A stretch of 64,000 nucleotides of DNA from UBA9926 sp038131595 (GCA_038131595.1 JAYPPR010000008.1:496001-560000); one strand, 5' to 3'; shown: positions 50,306 to 59,601, numbered from the stretch's first letter. The notes: generated by a model not told the origin, from the letters alone. Made by a program: numbers and translations.

Positions 50306-50860
50306 TCAAAACCGTTTGCCAAACGTACTTTGCAGCATCACCACCGCCGCATCAGTCCCGCCAGTGCCTCTCGCCGTCACTCGAAACATTTGCGTGCAAC
50401 AAATATTCGGGTTCTGACCGATATTATCGAGATTGAGCCGATCCTCGTCGCTCACCACCGTACCGATATGTTCAATGACATATCGCGGCTGGCTGTTGAC
50501 GCCCTGAATGGCGCACGTAGCGTCCCCCGCCGCGCAAATACTCGCCGCCGCTGTCCATAGATCAGCGGACGACACATCTAAAGGGCCAAGGGTCACTGCA
50601 TCGTAAATGAGCGGGCTAGCGTCCAGCGCGTAACTGATTTCCGTGAGGGCATTAATCTGACCTTCTGCCACAACAATCGCTGCTTCTGCTGCGTTAAAGG
50701 CCAAATTGCTATCGCGCTGATTGCGGGTAATCAGTTCTTGGAGGCTAGTGCTTTGCACCGACGACAACGCTAGCATCGTGAGAATCAGCAAAATAACCAA
50801 ACAGGTCACGAGTACGATCCCGTCTTGGTGACTATGCCTGCCGCTTCGAAGCATCCTCAC
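50306..50860 (-). CDS. pilX: Type IV pilus minor pilin PilX
   Basis: The 184-residue protein has the PilX N-terminus: QDGIVLVTCLVILLILTMLAL, here split as a cleavage site and hydrophobic helix, then LQELITRNQRDSNLAFNAAEAAI, which is strongly conserved. The usual glutamate at +5 is absent, as in other PilX proteins. It belongs to the tip complex that primes pilus assembly with PilVW, FimT/U and PilY1. The GTG start at 50860 overlaps the pilW stop, with an ATG two codons later as an alternative. Confidence 0.9.
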   Translation of the reverse strand: MRMLRSGRHSHQDGIVLVTCLVILLILTMLALSSVQSTSLQELITRNQRDSNLAFNAAEAAIVVAEGQINALTEISYALDASPLIYDAVTLGPLDVSSADLWTAAASICAAGDATCAIQGVNSQPRYVIEHIGTVVSDEDRLNLDNIGQNPNICCTQMFRVTARGTGGTDAAVVMLQSTFGKRF

Positions 50861-51951
50861 GTTTGGTTCCTAATTTGAATCGTGCGCGTAAAAGATCGCC
50901 TTAACAGGCCATCGATCGCGGTACCTGAGAAACAATCTTGAGCAGTCCGTAATTCACCGTCATTCGCTGCACACCCCCAGGTCGGTGCGGTCGTGCCGCC
51001 GATGGCATCAACGCTATTGGTGGTAATCGTGATCACAACCGCCATGACTTGACTAAAGTTGACAGTAGACGAGGGGTCCACATATTGATTGGGAACACTG
51101 TCGCCGTCTGTGTCAATCGCAAGTTGCAGCTGAAAATTTTCGACGCCCTCAACCAATTCAACCGCGTTGTTATCGTTCTCCCTTCGCCAGAGCGACAGCG
51201 GAGCATTGCCTTCGTTATTGGTTCCCGCGCCTGGGCCGATGAAATACGTGCGCGTAATAATCCCAGAGACCGCCGCATTCGTTGAAAATGTTCCTGTTTC
51301 TGCCAGTGCTAGGGTCCCGTTATCTTCCGGGCTCGCGCCGACCGCATGCTGCAACGTGGTCACGCCACCTGCATCCGCCCGCCCTGTCACCCTGAACAGC
51401 GTTGCTTTTTCGCAATCGTGAATCGCTGCGATGTCCCCTACCGTTAACGTCTCTAGGCCCTCATCAGTGATGCTAACCGTGATGTCCTCGATCGATGTCG
51501 CTAACGCGACGTTTAAGTACGCCTCATCGTCGTCAAGATAGCGAACCGTGAGCAAATCCGTGTCGAAAAAGGCGGCCCCTGTTACCGCCGCGTTCAACGA
51601 GGCGGTCGATGGCGTCCAGGTGCCATCACCGTTGGCATCAAACAATTCGATTCCGGTTCGCAAATCAGACTCGTAGGGGATCCCACTCGCTGATGTCATT
51701 GTGAAATAAGGACTCGACCCACTCGAGAAACAACCGCGATATCCTGCCTTTTGCAGATCCCGGCTAAGCGTCTCGAGCGCAAACCCTGCGTTTTCCTGCA
51801 AGCGGGTTTGCCCCTGAAGCGCGTTATAAGTCTCGCTATTAGCAGTAAAGAGACTCACCACGCCAATGGTGAGAACAGCGCCAATCGCTAGCGAAATCAT
51901 CATTTCAACGAGCGATAAACCCCTCAATCTTTGGAAGCGCAGTTCTTTCAT
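50857..51951 (-). CDS. pilW: Type IV pilus minor pilin PilW
   Basis: The 364-residue protein has a prepilin signal (RLRG followed by LSLVEMMISLAIGAVLTIGVV) and the PilW-type continuation NAGFALETLSRDLQKAGYRGC. It is part of the pilus-tip priming complex. The ATG at 51951 overlaps the pilV stop in TGATG. A GTG one codon earlier is also possible. The length matches PilW proteins that carry a large C-terminal domain. Confidence 0.92.
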   Translation of the reverse strand: MKELRFQRLRGLSLVEMMISLAIGAVLTIGVVSLFTANSETYNALQGQTRLQENAGFALETLSRDLQKAGYRGCFSSGSSPYFTMTSASGIPYESDLRTGIELFDANGDGTWTPSTASLNAAVTGAAFFDTDLLTVRYLDDDEAYLNVALATSIEDITVSITDEGLETLTVGDIAAIHDCEKATLFRVTGRADAGGVTTLQHAVGASPEDNGTLALAETGTFSTNAAVSGIITRTYFIGPGAGTNNEGNAPLSLWRRENDNNAVELVEGVENFQLQLAIDTDGDSVPNQYVDPSSTVNFSQVMAVVITITTNSVDAIGGTTAPTWGCAANDGELRTAQDCFSGTAIDGLLRRSFTRTIQIRNQT

Positions 51952-52493
51952 CACTGAACACTAGTTCGTAAGGTTAAGCTTTGGCAGGGCTGACCTGCAT
52001 CCCGCGAGCCGCATAACGTCTGGATCCCGTCAATAGACCACCTGATTTCCACTTCATAGGTCCCGGCGGCGCCACTGACCGCTTCAATGCGACTGGCTCC
52101 AAGTGGCAGGACTCCCGCCACAGATAACGTCGTGCAGATGGGGAAGGTTTCTCCAGCTAGATTTTGCGACCGAACGGAGCAAGCCCATCTCGCAAGATCA
52201 TAAGTGGCAAGCTGAGCCGAGGTGCACGTTGTACTTGAGCAATTCACCGCGCCCACTGGTGGCACGTCGCCAACCCCTAACGCATAAGTCTGGTTCCGGT
52301 TAATTCGAACCCGGTCCAGGACATCATTGGCCAACTGCACCGCTGTGAGTCTGAAGTTAACATCTCGCGTCAGTTGCATGCTGGTCACTTGTAGACCAGC
52401 GACACCAAGCACGCCTACCGACAAAATAACCAGTGTCACTAGCAGCTCAACTAGAGTGACCCCTCGTGACAAGACCTTTGACCGACTTAGCAT
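51951..52493 (-). CDS. pilV: Type IV pilus minor pilin PilV
   Basis: The 180-residue protein has a prepilin site (SRG followed by VTLVELLVTLVILSVGVLGVAGLQ) and the conserved PilV helix including LTAVQLANDVLDRVRIN. Four cysteines in the C-terminal half may form disulfides. Its ATG overlaps the fimT stop by 7 bases (ATGCTAA), and it abuts pilW. Confidence 0.92.
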   Translation of the reverse strand: MLSRSKVLSRGVTLVELLVTLVILSVGVLGVAGLQVTSMQLTRDVNFRLTAVQLANDVLDRVRINRNQTYALGVGDVPPVGAVNCSSTTCTSAQLATYDLARWACSVRSQNLAGETFPICTTLSVAGVLPLGASRIEAVSGAAGTYEVEIRWSIDGIQTLCGSRDAGQPCQSLTLRTSVQ

Positions 52494-53083
52494 CCGGAGA
52501 AATCCGAGAGCCGTGCGCGACCAGCAACCGCAATATCAATTTGTCTGCCCGCTAATCCATCACGACAGATGGTCATCGATCGGGTGCCGCCACCCGCGTT
52601 TGTCAGCCCACCTAGGCCATCAAACGATACACTCGAAACGCCTCCCGAAATCACCACATTGAGGGCATCGTTTAAAGCACCGAATCGCCTGATCAAACTG
52701 CCCGAGCAGTTGCCAGGATTGCCAACAACAACACAATAACCACCTCCAAGCGTGTCCGATGCCTCGGCAGATACGGCTTGCAGTGACACGGTCGCATCGC
52801 GTTTCAAAGCCTCGCTTCGCGCAAGGGCAAGTGCCGCCAATAAATCATTTCCGGCCGATGAAATACTAGATTGGGCAGTAAGCGACTGATAGGTGGGGAC
52901 GCCAACCGATAACGCAATGGCCAAAACGGCAAGCGTGACCATGAGCTCGATAAGGGTAAAACCTTGATAGATCGCGCGAGACAACGGGGTTGATCGCCTT
53001 TGCGACTGGCGCCGTGGCGACGGACTAACCGCTTCCCGCGAGGCAAACGCCATGGTCATTGCCTTATTCAAGCCACTTCCCAT
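52487..53083 (-). CDS. fimT: FimT/FimU (GspH-type) minor pilin
   Basis: The 198-residue protein has a prepilin site (YQG followed by FTLIELMVTLAVLAIALSVGVPTY) and the GspH/FimT-type domain ending with a SGC C-terminus and cysteines in GGYCVVVGNPGNC. The leader is about 41 residues, longer than usual. The start forms a TAATG junction with the pilE stop. Such minor pilins belong to the initiation complex, and FimT homologs can bind DNA during transformation. FimT and FimU cannot be told apart here. Confidence 0.85.
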   Translation of the reverse strand: MGSGLNKAMTMAFASREAVSPSPRRQSQRRSTPLSRAIYQGFTLIELMVTLAVLAIALSVGVPTYQSLTAQSSISSAGNDLLAALALARSEALKRDATVSLQAVSAEASDTLGGGYCVVVGNPGNCSGSLIRRFGALNDALNVVISGGVSSVSFDGLGGLTNAGGGTRSMTICRDGLAGRQIDIAVAGRARLSDFSGC

Positions 53084-53454
53084 TAATAGACCGTCTGCGT
53101 TCCATCTAGCGCAATCCGAACGCAGTCACCGCTGCATGATCCGGACACCGGGGTCGCCGTCACAGCATAAGTGGTCGCTGCGGCGCTCACGACGGCGATG
53201 ACATACTGCTGCTCTCCATCGACCGGTGATGCAGCATTGCAGGCGCTGCCTGAGCCGACGTAAGTGAAATTGTTGGTGTAGAACCGCTCGACTGCGAGGG
53301 TGCAGGCTTTGGCGTCAAGCACTGCCTGGTTGAAGTAGGTGCTTTGAATGTAGTTCTGATAGGTTGGCAACGCGATTGCAGAGATGATCGCCATAATCGC
53401 GACAGCGATCATGAGTTCAACCAAGGTAAATCCCTGCGTTTTTGACGATTTCAA
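53083..53454 (-). CDS. pilE: PilE-type type IV minor pilin
   Basis: The 123-residue protein has a short leader (MKSSKTQG), then FTLVELMIAVAIMAIISAIALPTYQNYIQ, the classical type IV pilin helix with E5. A C-terminal cysteine pair, CSGDC, is visible. Length and sequence match PilE minor pilins rather than the major pilin. Here it is first in the operon, whereas in Pseudomonas aeruginosa pilE is last, after pilY1/pilY2. Confidence 0.9.
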   Translation of the reverse strand: MKSSKTQGFTLVELMIAVAIMAIISAIALPTYQNYIQSTYFNQAVLDAKACTLAVERFYTNNFTYVGSGSACNAASPVDGEQQYVIAVVSAAATTYAVTATPVSGSCSGDCVRIALDGTQTVY

Positions 53455-53481
53455 GACAGGAGCTCCCCCTATTGGATCTCC

Positions 53482-54429
53482 CTATCGTAACGCTTTGGGA
53501 AGAGAAAACTCTACCGTCTCCTCCGCGACTTTAATCTCACCTTGAAATTGGCCGCCCGCCTCTTCCAAACGCTGGATTACCGCTTGAACCAAGACTTCGG
53601 GGGCTGATGCGCCAGAGGTAACGCCGACCTTCTTTATCCCGCGCAGCCAATCCTTCTCCACTTCATCTGCACGATCGATGAGAAACGCTCGAGCGCCCAG
53701 GCGCTCAGCCAACTCTCGGAGTCGATTAGAGTTAGAGGAATTCTTGGAGCCCACGACCAAGATTAACTCGCTCTCTTTGGCAAGCGCCTTGACCGCATCT
53801 TGCCTGTTTTGCGTTGCATAACAGATATCATCTTTCCGTGGCCCGTTAATGTTAGGAAACCGCTTGCGCAAGGCACTGATCACCTCTTCGGTATCATCCA
53901 CAGACAGCGTGGTCTGAGTAACAAACTGAAGGCGGTCAGGATCAATCCCAGTCAAAGCATCGACATCCTCGGGCGATTCAATGAGCAATGCGCGGCTAGA
54001 CGCGTCGCTCGGCATTTGGCCGAGTGTTCCCTCGACCTCCGGGTGCCCCTCGTGCCCAATCAATATGACATCAAGACTTTCCTTGGCTGCCTTCGCTACT
54101 TCCATGTGCACCTTAGTGACAAGCGGACAGGTTGCATCAAACACATGCAGCCCCTTGTCCTCAGCCGCCTTTTCAACAGCCTTAGATACGCCATGTGCAC
54201 TAAAGATACAGGTCGACCCAGCGGGAATCTCGTCAATTTCCTCGACAAACACAGCGCCTCGCTGTGTCAGCGTCTCAACGACGTGTTTGTTATGGACCAC
54301 CTCATGGCGAACATAAATGGGGGCCCCGAACTGATCCAATGCGCGTTCAACAATCGCGATGGCTCGATCCACACCTGCACAAAATCCGCGCGGGTTTGCT
54401 AATCGAATAGTAAAGGGCTCAATACTCAT
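53482..54429 (-). CDS. ispH: 4-hydroxy-3-methylbut-2-enyl diphosphate reductase
   Basis: The 315-residue iron-sulfur enzyme performs the last step of the MEP isoprenoid pathway. Cysteine-bearing motifs for the cluster are RGFCAGVDRAI near the start, FDATCPLVTKVH and DICYATQNRQDAV. IFSAHGVS, GHEGHPEVEGT and GVTSGASAPE are substrate-site signatures. The ATG overlaps the fkpB stop by 4 bases, as in many gammaproteobacteria, and it supplies precursors for IspB, encoded elsewhere in the window. Confidence 0.97.
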   Translation of the reverse strand: MSIEPFTIRLANPRGFCAGVDRAIAIVERALDQFGAPIYVRHEVVHNKHVVETLTQRGAVFVEEIDEIPAGSTCIFSAHGVSKAVEKAAEDKGLHVFDATCPLVTKVHMEVAKAAKESLDVILIGHEGHPEVEGTLGQMPSDASSRALLIESPEDVDALTGIDPDRLQFVTQTTLSVDDTEEVISALRKRFPNINGPRKDDICYATQNRQDAVKALAKESELILVVGSKNSSNSNRLRELAERLGARAFLIDRADEVEKDWLRGIKKVGVTSGASAPEVLVQAVIQRLEEAGGQFQGEIKVAEETVEFSLPKALR

Positions 54430-54882
54430 CCCTTGGCGATCTCGCTGGTTACCTGAACAACCTCAATGATCTCTGCTTCGAAGACAATCTCTCGCCCAGC
54501 CAGCGGGTGATTGAAATCAACCTCGACCACCTCTTCTCGGACCTGCTTGATGATGCCTGGCAACTCTCCCTCTGGGCCTTGAAACGAAACCACGAGCCCT
54601 TCTTCTAACAGTAGTTCTCGTGCGAAAGTCACTCCGCTTCATCCAGTGAATATTATCCTCGTTTACCGCGCCAAACCCCTGATCACTTGAAAGCGTGACA
54701 TGGGTTTGATCACCCGCAAATAGACCCACCAAAGCCTGCTCAAAGCCGGGCAGAAGACTACCATCTGCAAATTTGAACGTTGCGCCAGACGCGCCCGTTT
54801 GATCAATCAACTGACCATCGGGCAAAGACAGCCTAAAGTTCAAAGTCACTTCTGTTCCTGGGCCTATTGGTACACGGCTCAA
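54426..54882 (-). CDS. fkpB: FKBP-type peptidyl-prolyl isomerase FkpB (SlpA), apparent +1 frameshift
   Basis: Two frames give one 151-residue SlpA-like isomerase. The first starts at a TTG (54882) overlapping the lspA stop with AAGGAG upstream, and reads GTEVTLNFRLSLPDGQLIDQT and PGFEQALVGL. The second continues ARELLLEEGLVVSF, VDFNHPLAGREIVFEAEI, where NHPLAG is the family hallmark. They meet at about 54630-54634, GAC TTT CGC, where one T too many breaks SDF-ARE. The gene is otherwise intact and lies in the conserved lspA-fkpB-ispH order, so a base-calling error is likely. Confidence 0.88.
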
Positions 54883-55376
54883 GCCTTTTCTCCTTCCGCT
54901 TTGAAAAAATCAACGATCAAGCATGCAGCGCCAATCGAAATCGAGGCATCTGCAACATTAAAAGCGGGGAAGTAGTATTCCCGCCAATGGACTGAAATAA
55001 AGTCAATCACATAACCAAGCGCGGCACGGTCAATGAGATTGCCGATAGCGCCTGCCAGCACCAGAACCAGGCCAGCCCGGAGCCAGACCTGTCCTTCCTT
55101 TAGTGATCGAAGCCACACTGCGATAGCTACGCTGACTACTGAAGAAAGGATTAGCAGAAACCAACGCTGCCACCCGCCTGCATCACTCAAAAAGCTGAAT
55201 GCAGCTCCCTCGTTATAAAGGACAACAATTTGAAGCCATGACGATAGCGTCCAGCGATCACAGGCGGCATAGGTACAAAGCCCTAAGGCGCTATCGATCC
55301 AGTGCTTTGACAGTTGATCGAGCAGCACAATCCCCGCAATGACCGCCCAATGCCTCATTGATGACCAACCATTCAT
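54879..55376 (-). CDS. lspA: Lipoprotein signal peptidase
   Basis: The 165-residue inner-membrane aspartyl protease cleaves prolipoproteins such as BamD. Motifs are LDQLSKHWID, YNEGAAFSFL, GAIGNLIDRAALGYVIDF (first catalytic Asp) and FNVADASISIG (second catalytic Asp). Four membrane helices are predicted. Two starts exist, ATG at 55376 (overlapping the ribF stop) and ATG at 55358, created by a 13-base tandem duplication in this junction. Confidence 0.96.
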   Translation of the reverse strand: MNGWSSMRHWAVIAGIVLLDQLSKHWIDSALGLCTYAACDRWTLSSWLQIVVLYNEGAAFSFLSDAGGWQRWFLLILSSVVSVAIAVWLRSLKEGQVWLRAGLVLVLAGAIGNLIDRAALGYVIDFISVHWREYYFPAFNVADASISIGAACLIVDFFKAEGEKA

Positions 55377-56302
55377 TGATGACCAAAAAATGATTTAACG
55401 CGACTGACGTCTTCAGAAATCGCTATTTTAAGCGCATCGAGGGACTCGAATTTTTTCTCGTCTCTTATCTTCGCGACAAACTCAATCACCGCTTTTGTGC
55501 CATACACCTCTCGATCTAGCCCGAAGAAGTGAACCTCCAAGATGGGCTTTAATGCACCATCTTCCACCGTCGGGCGCACGCCAACATTCGCCACGCCATC
55601 AAATTGCTCACCGCCAAGCGCACCTCGAACGGCATAAACGCCACTAAGGGGTGCGGTGTACCGATGCAGTTGAATATTGGCCGTCGGCACGCCGAGCGTT
55701 CGGCCTATTTGCTTTCCATAGACGATTCGTCCAGAGATCGTGTAGGGGCGACCCAATAGCGCCTTGGCCTCTTCAAACCGCCCTTCGCTCAGACAGGCAC
55801 GAATCCGTGTGCTGCTAACCCGTTGCGCGCCCTCGGTAATCGTTCCAAAGTCGCTTACTAAAAACCCGTTTTGATTCCCGGCGCGCTTCATTGCATCAAA
55901 CCCGCCTGACCGGTCCGCACCAAAACGGAAATCATCGCCCACGAATACCGCCTTGGGCGCAAGTTCATCCACCACGAACTGAACGAAAGCCTCACCCGAC
56001 ATCGACCGGGTCGCCTCGTTAAACTTCATACAAAGAATGCGGTCCACACCGTGCTGCGATAGACACTCTACTTTTTCAGCAAACCGGGTGAGTCGCGCAG
56101 GCGCCTTAAACTCATCGAAGAATTCTTTTGGCTGCGGCTCAAAACACACCAACATCGAATCCACACCATCCTTTGTCGCTTGGCTTTTCACTGCTGCCAA
56201 GATGGCCTGATGCCCAAGATGGACGCCATCGAAGTTGCCGATGGTGACGACGCATCCCTTGTCCGATTCAGTGATATTGCGGCGCCCCCGAATCACTCTC
56301 AT
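55373..56302 (-). CDS. ribF: Bifunctional riboflavin kinase/FAD synthetase
   Basis: The 309-residue enzyme makes FMN then FAD. The N-terminal adenylyltransferase part has IGNFDGVHLGHQAIL and FEPQPKEFF. The C-terminal flavokinase part has GRIVYGKQIGRTLGVPTANI and VANVGVRPT. It overlaps murJ and lspA by 4 bases each. FAD made here also serves XdhA and IlvI, though this is only a metabolic link. Confidence 0.96.
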   Translation of the reverse strand: MRVIRGRRNITESDKGCVVTIGNFDGVHLGHQAILAAVKSQATKDGVDSMLVCFEPQPKEFFDEFKAPARLTRFAEKVECLSQHGVDRILCMKFNEATRSMSGEAFVQFVVDELAPKAVFVGDDFRFGADRSGGFDAMKRAGNQNGFLVSDFGTITEGAQRVSSTRIRACLSEGRFEEAKALLGRPYTISGRIVYGKQIGRTLGVPTANIQLHRYTAPLSGVYAVRGALGGEQFDGVANVGVRPTVEDGALKPILEVHFFGLDREVYGTKAVIEFVAKIRDEKKFESLDALKIAISEDVSRVKSFFGHQ

Positions 56303-57864
56303 TGATCCACATTCCTCAATTGCGCTGGCCTTACACCCAGCAACAGCATCACTATGCCGTAGAGCATTGCTCCACCCAAACTAAGGCTCAACAGCCAAGC
56401 TGCTTTAACGCTGACGTCAGCCGAAAGCCATTGGTCAGTCGCAGGCACCACGAATTCAATTCCAAGCACCATCACAACCGTTGCAACCACTATTTGAAGC
56501 GCAAGTTTCGGCCAACCGCTTAAGGGCCGATACACCTCATTCTTTCTGAGTCTACGCCAGAGTAAAAACGCGTTGATAAACGCCGACGCTGACGTTGCCA
56601 ATGCGAGTCCTATATGACCCAACCACACAATTAGCAGCGCATTTAAAATCATATTAGATACCAAAGCCACGATGCCAATTTCCACGGGCGACTTCATGTC
56701 TTGTCTCGCGAAAAACCCAGGCGCTAGGATTTTCACAAACATGTGCCCCAGCAACCCTGCAGCGTAGGCCTGCAACGCCAGCGCCGCCATCGACACATCA
56801 AGGGCGGTCATCGCACCTCGATAAAAGATCGTGGTGATTAGTGGTTCCGCTAACACGAGCAAGGCAACAGATGCGGGCACGCCTAATATGGCAACCCATC
56901 TTAGTCCCCAATCGAGTTTGCTCGAGAATGCCGCCATATCATCCTCGGCAGCATCTGCTGACAACGAAGGCAAAATCACTGTTGCGAGTGCGATACCAAT
57001 AAGCGCAAGTGGTAATTCGAGCAGTCTGTCGGCGTAGTACAACCAAGAAATAGAGCCTTTGACCAAAAATGTCGCCAGCATCGTGTCGATCAATAAATTC
57101 AATTGGCTTACCGAGGCGCCAAAGAGCGCTGGCAGCATTAACACGAAGACTTGTTTGACCCGTGGGTGTCGAACATTCAGTTTAGGGATCGGCACCAGTC
57201 CCAGTCTGGCCAGCGACGGCAACTGAAACCCCAGTTGTAACAGCCCTGCAACCAACACACTGATCGCTAACCCTTCAACCGGCAGGTCGAGATACTCCTG
57301 ACCCAAAAAAGCGCCTGCGATTAAACACAGGTTAAGAATCACGGGCGTGAAGGCCGGCACTGCGAACTTGCCATAAGCATTGAGGATCGAACCAGCAAAG
57401 GCAGTGAGGGAGATAAGCGCAAGGTAAGGGAAGGTGAATTTGAGCAATTGCCCCGCTAACTGCAATTGCGCGTCGTCCTCCTGAATGACATAGCCAAAGC
57501 CAAAGAGCATGACCAAGTAGGCCGAACCGAGCACCCCAAGAACCGTGATGCCAAAAAGCACGCAGCCCAGCGCGCCAGAGACGTAGTGGATAAGGTCCTC
57601 CACTGCCTCCTTACCAGAACGCTTCGCTTCAGCAAGGACGGGGACGAACGCTTGGGAGAAGGCGCCCTCTGCAAACATTCTTCGAAAAAAGTTAGGGATT
57701 TTGAACGCCAAGAAAAATGCGTCGGCGTTTGCGCTGGCTCCGAAAAAGTAAGCCAGCACAACATCGCGAGCAAGACCTAATATTCGCGACAAGAAGGTCA
57801 TTCCGGAAACAATGATGCCTGAACGCATCAACCGGCTCTCACCCTCCGCTGCTTGAACAGCCAT
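56299..57864 (-). CDS. murJ: Lipid II flippase MurJ
   Basis: The 521-residue protein with about 14 membrane helices moves lipid II across the inner membrane. The N-terminal SRILGLARDVVLAYFFGAS and FFRRMFAEGAFSQAFVPVL are hallmarks of MurJ/MviN. It is the first gene of the minus-strand murJ-ribF-lspA-fkpB-ispH operon and is divergent from rpsT, as in Pseudomonas. Confidence 0.96.
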   Translation of the reverse strand: MAVQAAEGESRLMRSGIIVSGMTFLSRILGLARDVVLAYFFGASANADAFFLAFKIPNFFRRMFAEGAFSQAFVPVLAEAKRSGKEAVEDLIHYVSGALGCVLFGITVLGVLGSAYLVMLFGFGYVIQEDDAQLQLAGQLLKFTFPYLALISLTAFAGSILNAYGKFAVPAFTPVILNLCLIAGAFLGQEYLDLPVEGLAISVLVAGLLQLGFQLPSLARLGLVPIPKLNVRHPRVKQVFVLMLPALFGASVSQLNLLIDTMLATFLVKGSISWLYYADRLLELPLALIGIALATVILPSLSADAAEDDMAAFSSKLDWGLRWVAILGVPASVALLVLAEPLITTIFYRGAMTALDVSMAALALQAYAAGLLGHMFVKILAPGFFARQDMKSPVEIGIVALVSNMILNALLIVWLGHIGLALATSASAFINAFLLWRRLRKNEVYRPLSGWPKLALQIVVATVVMVLGIEFVVPATDQWLSADVSVKAAWLLSLSLGGAMLYGIVMLLLGVRPAQLRNVDQ

Positions 57865-58109
57865 TGGCTCTATCTCGACATGCTTCTTCTATAGTTTAAG
57901 CCGCCTAAGGACTGAGAGCGACCATCGCTCGAGGAACGTTCCTGCCTTCGCCCTGGCAAGGCCTACCAGACCTCTAACCGTTGTCTATCCATTGTCTATC
58001 CGTTATCGACCTGTCACAGGCATCGCCCCATACCCACTTCGCAGATTCTAGGGACAAGTCCATAGACCTTCCGGCCTTAAAGCGCGCGATTTATCCTGAT
58101 CAAGTGTCA

Positions 58110-58138
58110 TTGACAAAAAGCCTTTCAATCGGCATATT
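58110..58138 (+). promoter_or_regulatory. Promoter of rpsT
   Basis: A perfect -35 box TTGACA (58110-58115) is followed after 17 bases by CATATT (58133-58138). It lies about 38 bases upstream of the rpsT start. Confidence 0.65.
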
Positions 58139-58175
58139 AGCGCGCTCATTTTTTGCCAGATTCAGGAAATCACCC

Positions 58176-58442
58176 GTGGCCAATTCAGCTCAATCAAAGA
58201 AGCGCGCTCGCCAAGCAGAGGTACGACGCCAACGCAACGCCAGCCAGCGATCCGCTATGCGAACGGCGATTAAGAAAACGATTTCTGCCATCCAAGGCGG
58301 CGATCAAGCCGTAGCCACAGCCGCCTACGCATCAGCCGTACCGATTATCGATCGAGCCGTGACCCATGGCCTGATTCATAAAAACAAAGCGTCCAGACAC
58401 AAGTCTCGCTTGAACGCGGCCGTAAAAGCCATCGGTGCATAG
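58176..58442 (+). CDS. rpsT: 30S ribosomal protein S20
   Basis: The 88-residue basic protein binds 16S rRNA early in assembly. It reads VANSAQSKKRARQAE from a GTG start at 58176 with AGGA 9 bases upstream. Rare start codons are normal for this gene and play a part in its autoregulation in E. coli. The open frame upstream of the GTG is not supported. It ends with KNKASRHKSRLNAAVKAI, typical for S20. Confidence 0.96.
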   Translation: MANSAQSKKRARQAEVRRQRNASQRSAMRTAIKKTISAIQGGDQAVATAAYASAVPIIDRAVTHGLIHKNKASRHKSRLNAAVKAIGA

Positions 58443-58454
58443 TCCGAACAACGC

Positions 58455-58490
58455 TGGAGTGTGAGGATCACACTCCAAGCGCCTCGTTTC
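58455..58490 (+). terminator. Terminator of rpsT
   Basis: TGGAGTGTGA and TCACACTCCA pair perfectly over 10 bases around a GGA loop, 12 bases after the rpsT stop. The T-run is weak (GTTTC), so the strength as an intrinsic terminator is uncertain. It also lies near the end of proB. Confidence 0.65.
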
Positions 58491-59601
58491 ACAGCGGAAG
58501 AAGATCATCCCTGTGAATCACCTCATCCGCCACCAGATATCCCAGAACGCCCTCTATGTCTTGAGTCCTGCATCCTTTGATCCGGTGTAGTTCTTGACTT
58601 GAGTAATTCGTTAAGCCTCTAGCCACTTCTCTGCCCTCTGGTGAGAAACAAGCTACCAATTCGCCTTGAGCGAAATTGCCTTCGACCGCTCGAACACCCA
58701 CAGGCAGCAGGCTGCGACCCTCTTCTTCTAATACTCGAGTTGCTCCCTGATCAAGGATGAGTTGACCTCGAACGGGTAAGGTCGCCAACCACTGTTTTCT
58801 GGATTCGATGGGTGGGCTGTCGGCGCGAAGCCAAGTCCCTCGAGCATTCATACCGAGCGCGTCTGTCAGAATATCGGTTCTATCGCCTGCACAGATAAAG
58901 GTATCGGTGCCGCTGCGCGCCGCGATTCGAGCCGCATGAACCTTAGTGACCATGCCGCCCCGACCCCATCGCCCGCCATCTCCAGCGACTTTATCCAGGA
59001 GAGGATTCGCTGCCGATGATTCATCGAGTAATACAGCGTCCTGGTGGCTCCGAGGGTCTTTGTCGAAGATCCCGTCTTGATCAGTCATTATCATCAATCG
59101 ATCAGCATTCACGAGATTAGCGACTAAGCCCGCGAGCGTATCATTGTCACCAAACCGAATTTCGTCCGTCACAACGGTGTCGTTCTCATTCACGATCGGA
59201 ATGACACCCAGTTGCAAAAGGTTGGTGAGTGTATTTCTGGCGTTCAGGTATCGATCACGAGCGCGGAGGTCATCGTGCGTGAGCAATACTTGAGCAGACT
59301 GAAGATGATGCTTTTCAAAGGCCGCTTGATAGCGATGGATGAGACCCATCTGCCCCACCGCCGCAACAGCCTGCAATTGAGCAATCGAAGTGGGTCGTTT
59401 GGCGAGTCCTAGCTGTATCACGCCTTGGGCAACGGCCCCCGAGGACACAAGAATGACGCGAACTCCATGAGCCTTCAGCCTTGCAAAGCCACTTGCCCAA
59501 TGATCAATCAGCTCGCCATTAATCCCACGACCGTGCTGAGTGATGAGGGAACTCCCGATTTTTACAATCCAGATAGGTTCTGACCCGCTCATCCCTCTCA
59601 C
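58489..59601 (-). CDS. proB: Glutamate 5-kinase
   Basis: The 370-residue enzyme phosphorylates glutamate in proline synthesis. The amino-acid kinase domain has IVKIGSSLIT, VSSGAVAQG, NENDTVVTDEIRFGDNDTLA and WGRGGMVTKVHAA. A C-terminal PUA domain (from about residue 275) includes GVRAVEGNFAQGELV. GTG at 59601 overlaps the obgE stop (GTGA). An ATG at 59592 is an alternative. Confidence 0.96.
   Translation of the reverse strand: MRGMSGSEPIWIVKIGSSLITQHGRGINGELIDHWASGFARLKAHGVRVILVSSGAVAQGVIQLGLAKRPTSIAQLQAVAAVGQMGLIHRYQAAFEKHHLQSAQVLLTHDDLRARDRYLNARNTLTNLLQLGVIPIVNENDTVVTDEIRFGDNDTLAGLVANLVNADRLMIMTDQDGIFDKDPRSHQDAVLLDESSAANPLLDKVAGDGGRWGRGGMVTKVHAARIAARSGTDTFICAGDRTDILTDALGMNARGTWLRADSPPIESRKQWLATLPVRGQLILDQGATRVLEEEGRSLLPVGVRAVEGNFAQGELVACFSPEGREVARGLTNYSSQELHRIKGCRTQDIEGVLGYLVADEVIHRDDLLPL

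Noticed and set aside
57981..58175. Extended N-terminus of rpsT
   Set aside because: The S20 protein begins at the GTG at 58176, and the upstream part overlaps the promoter.
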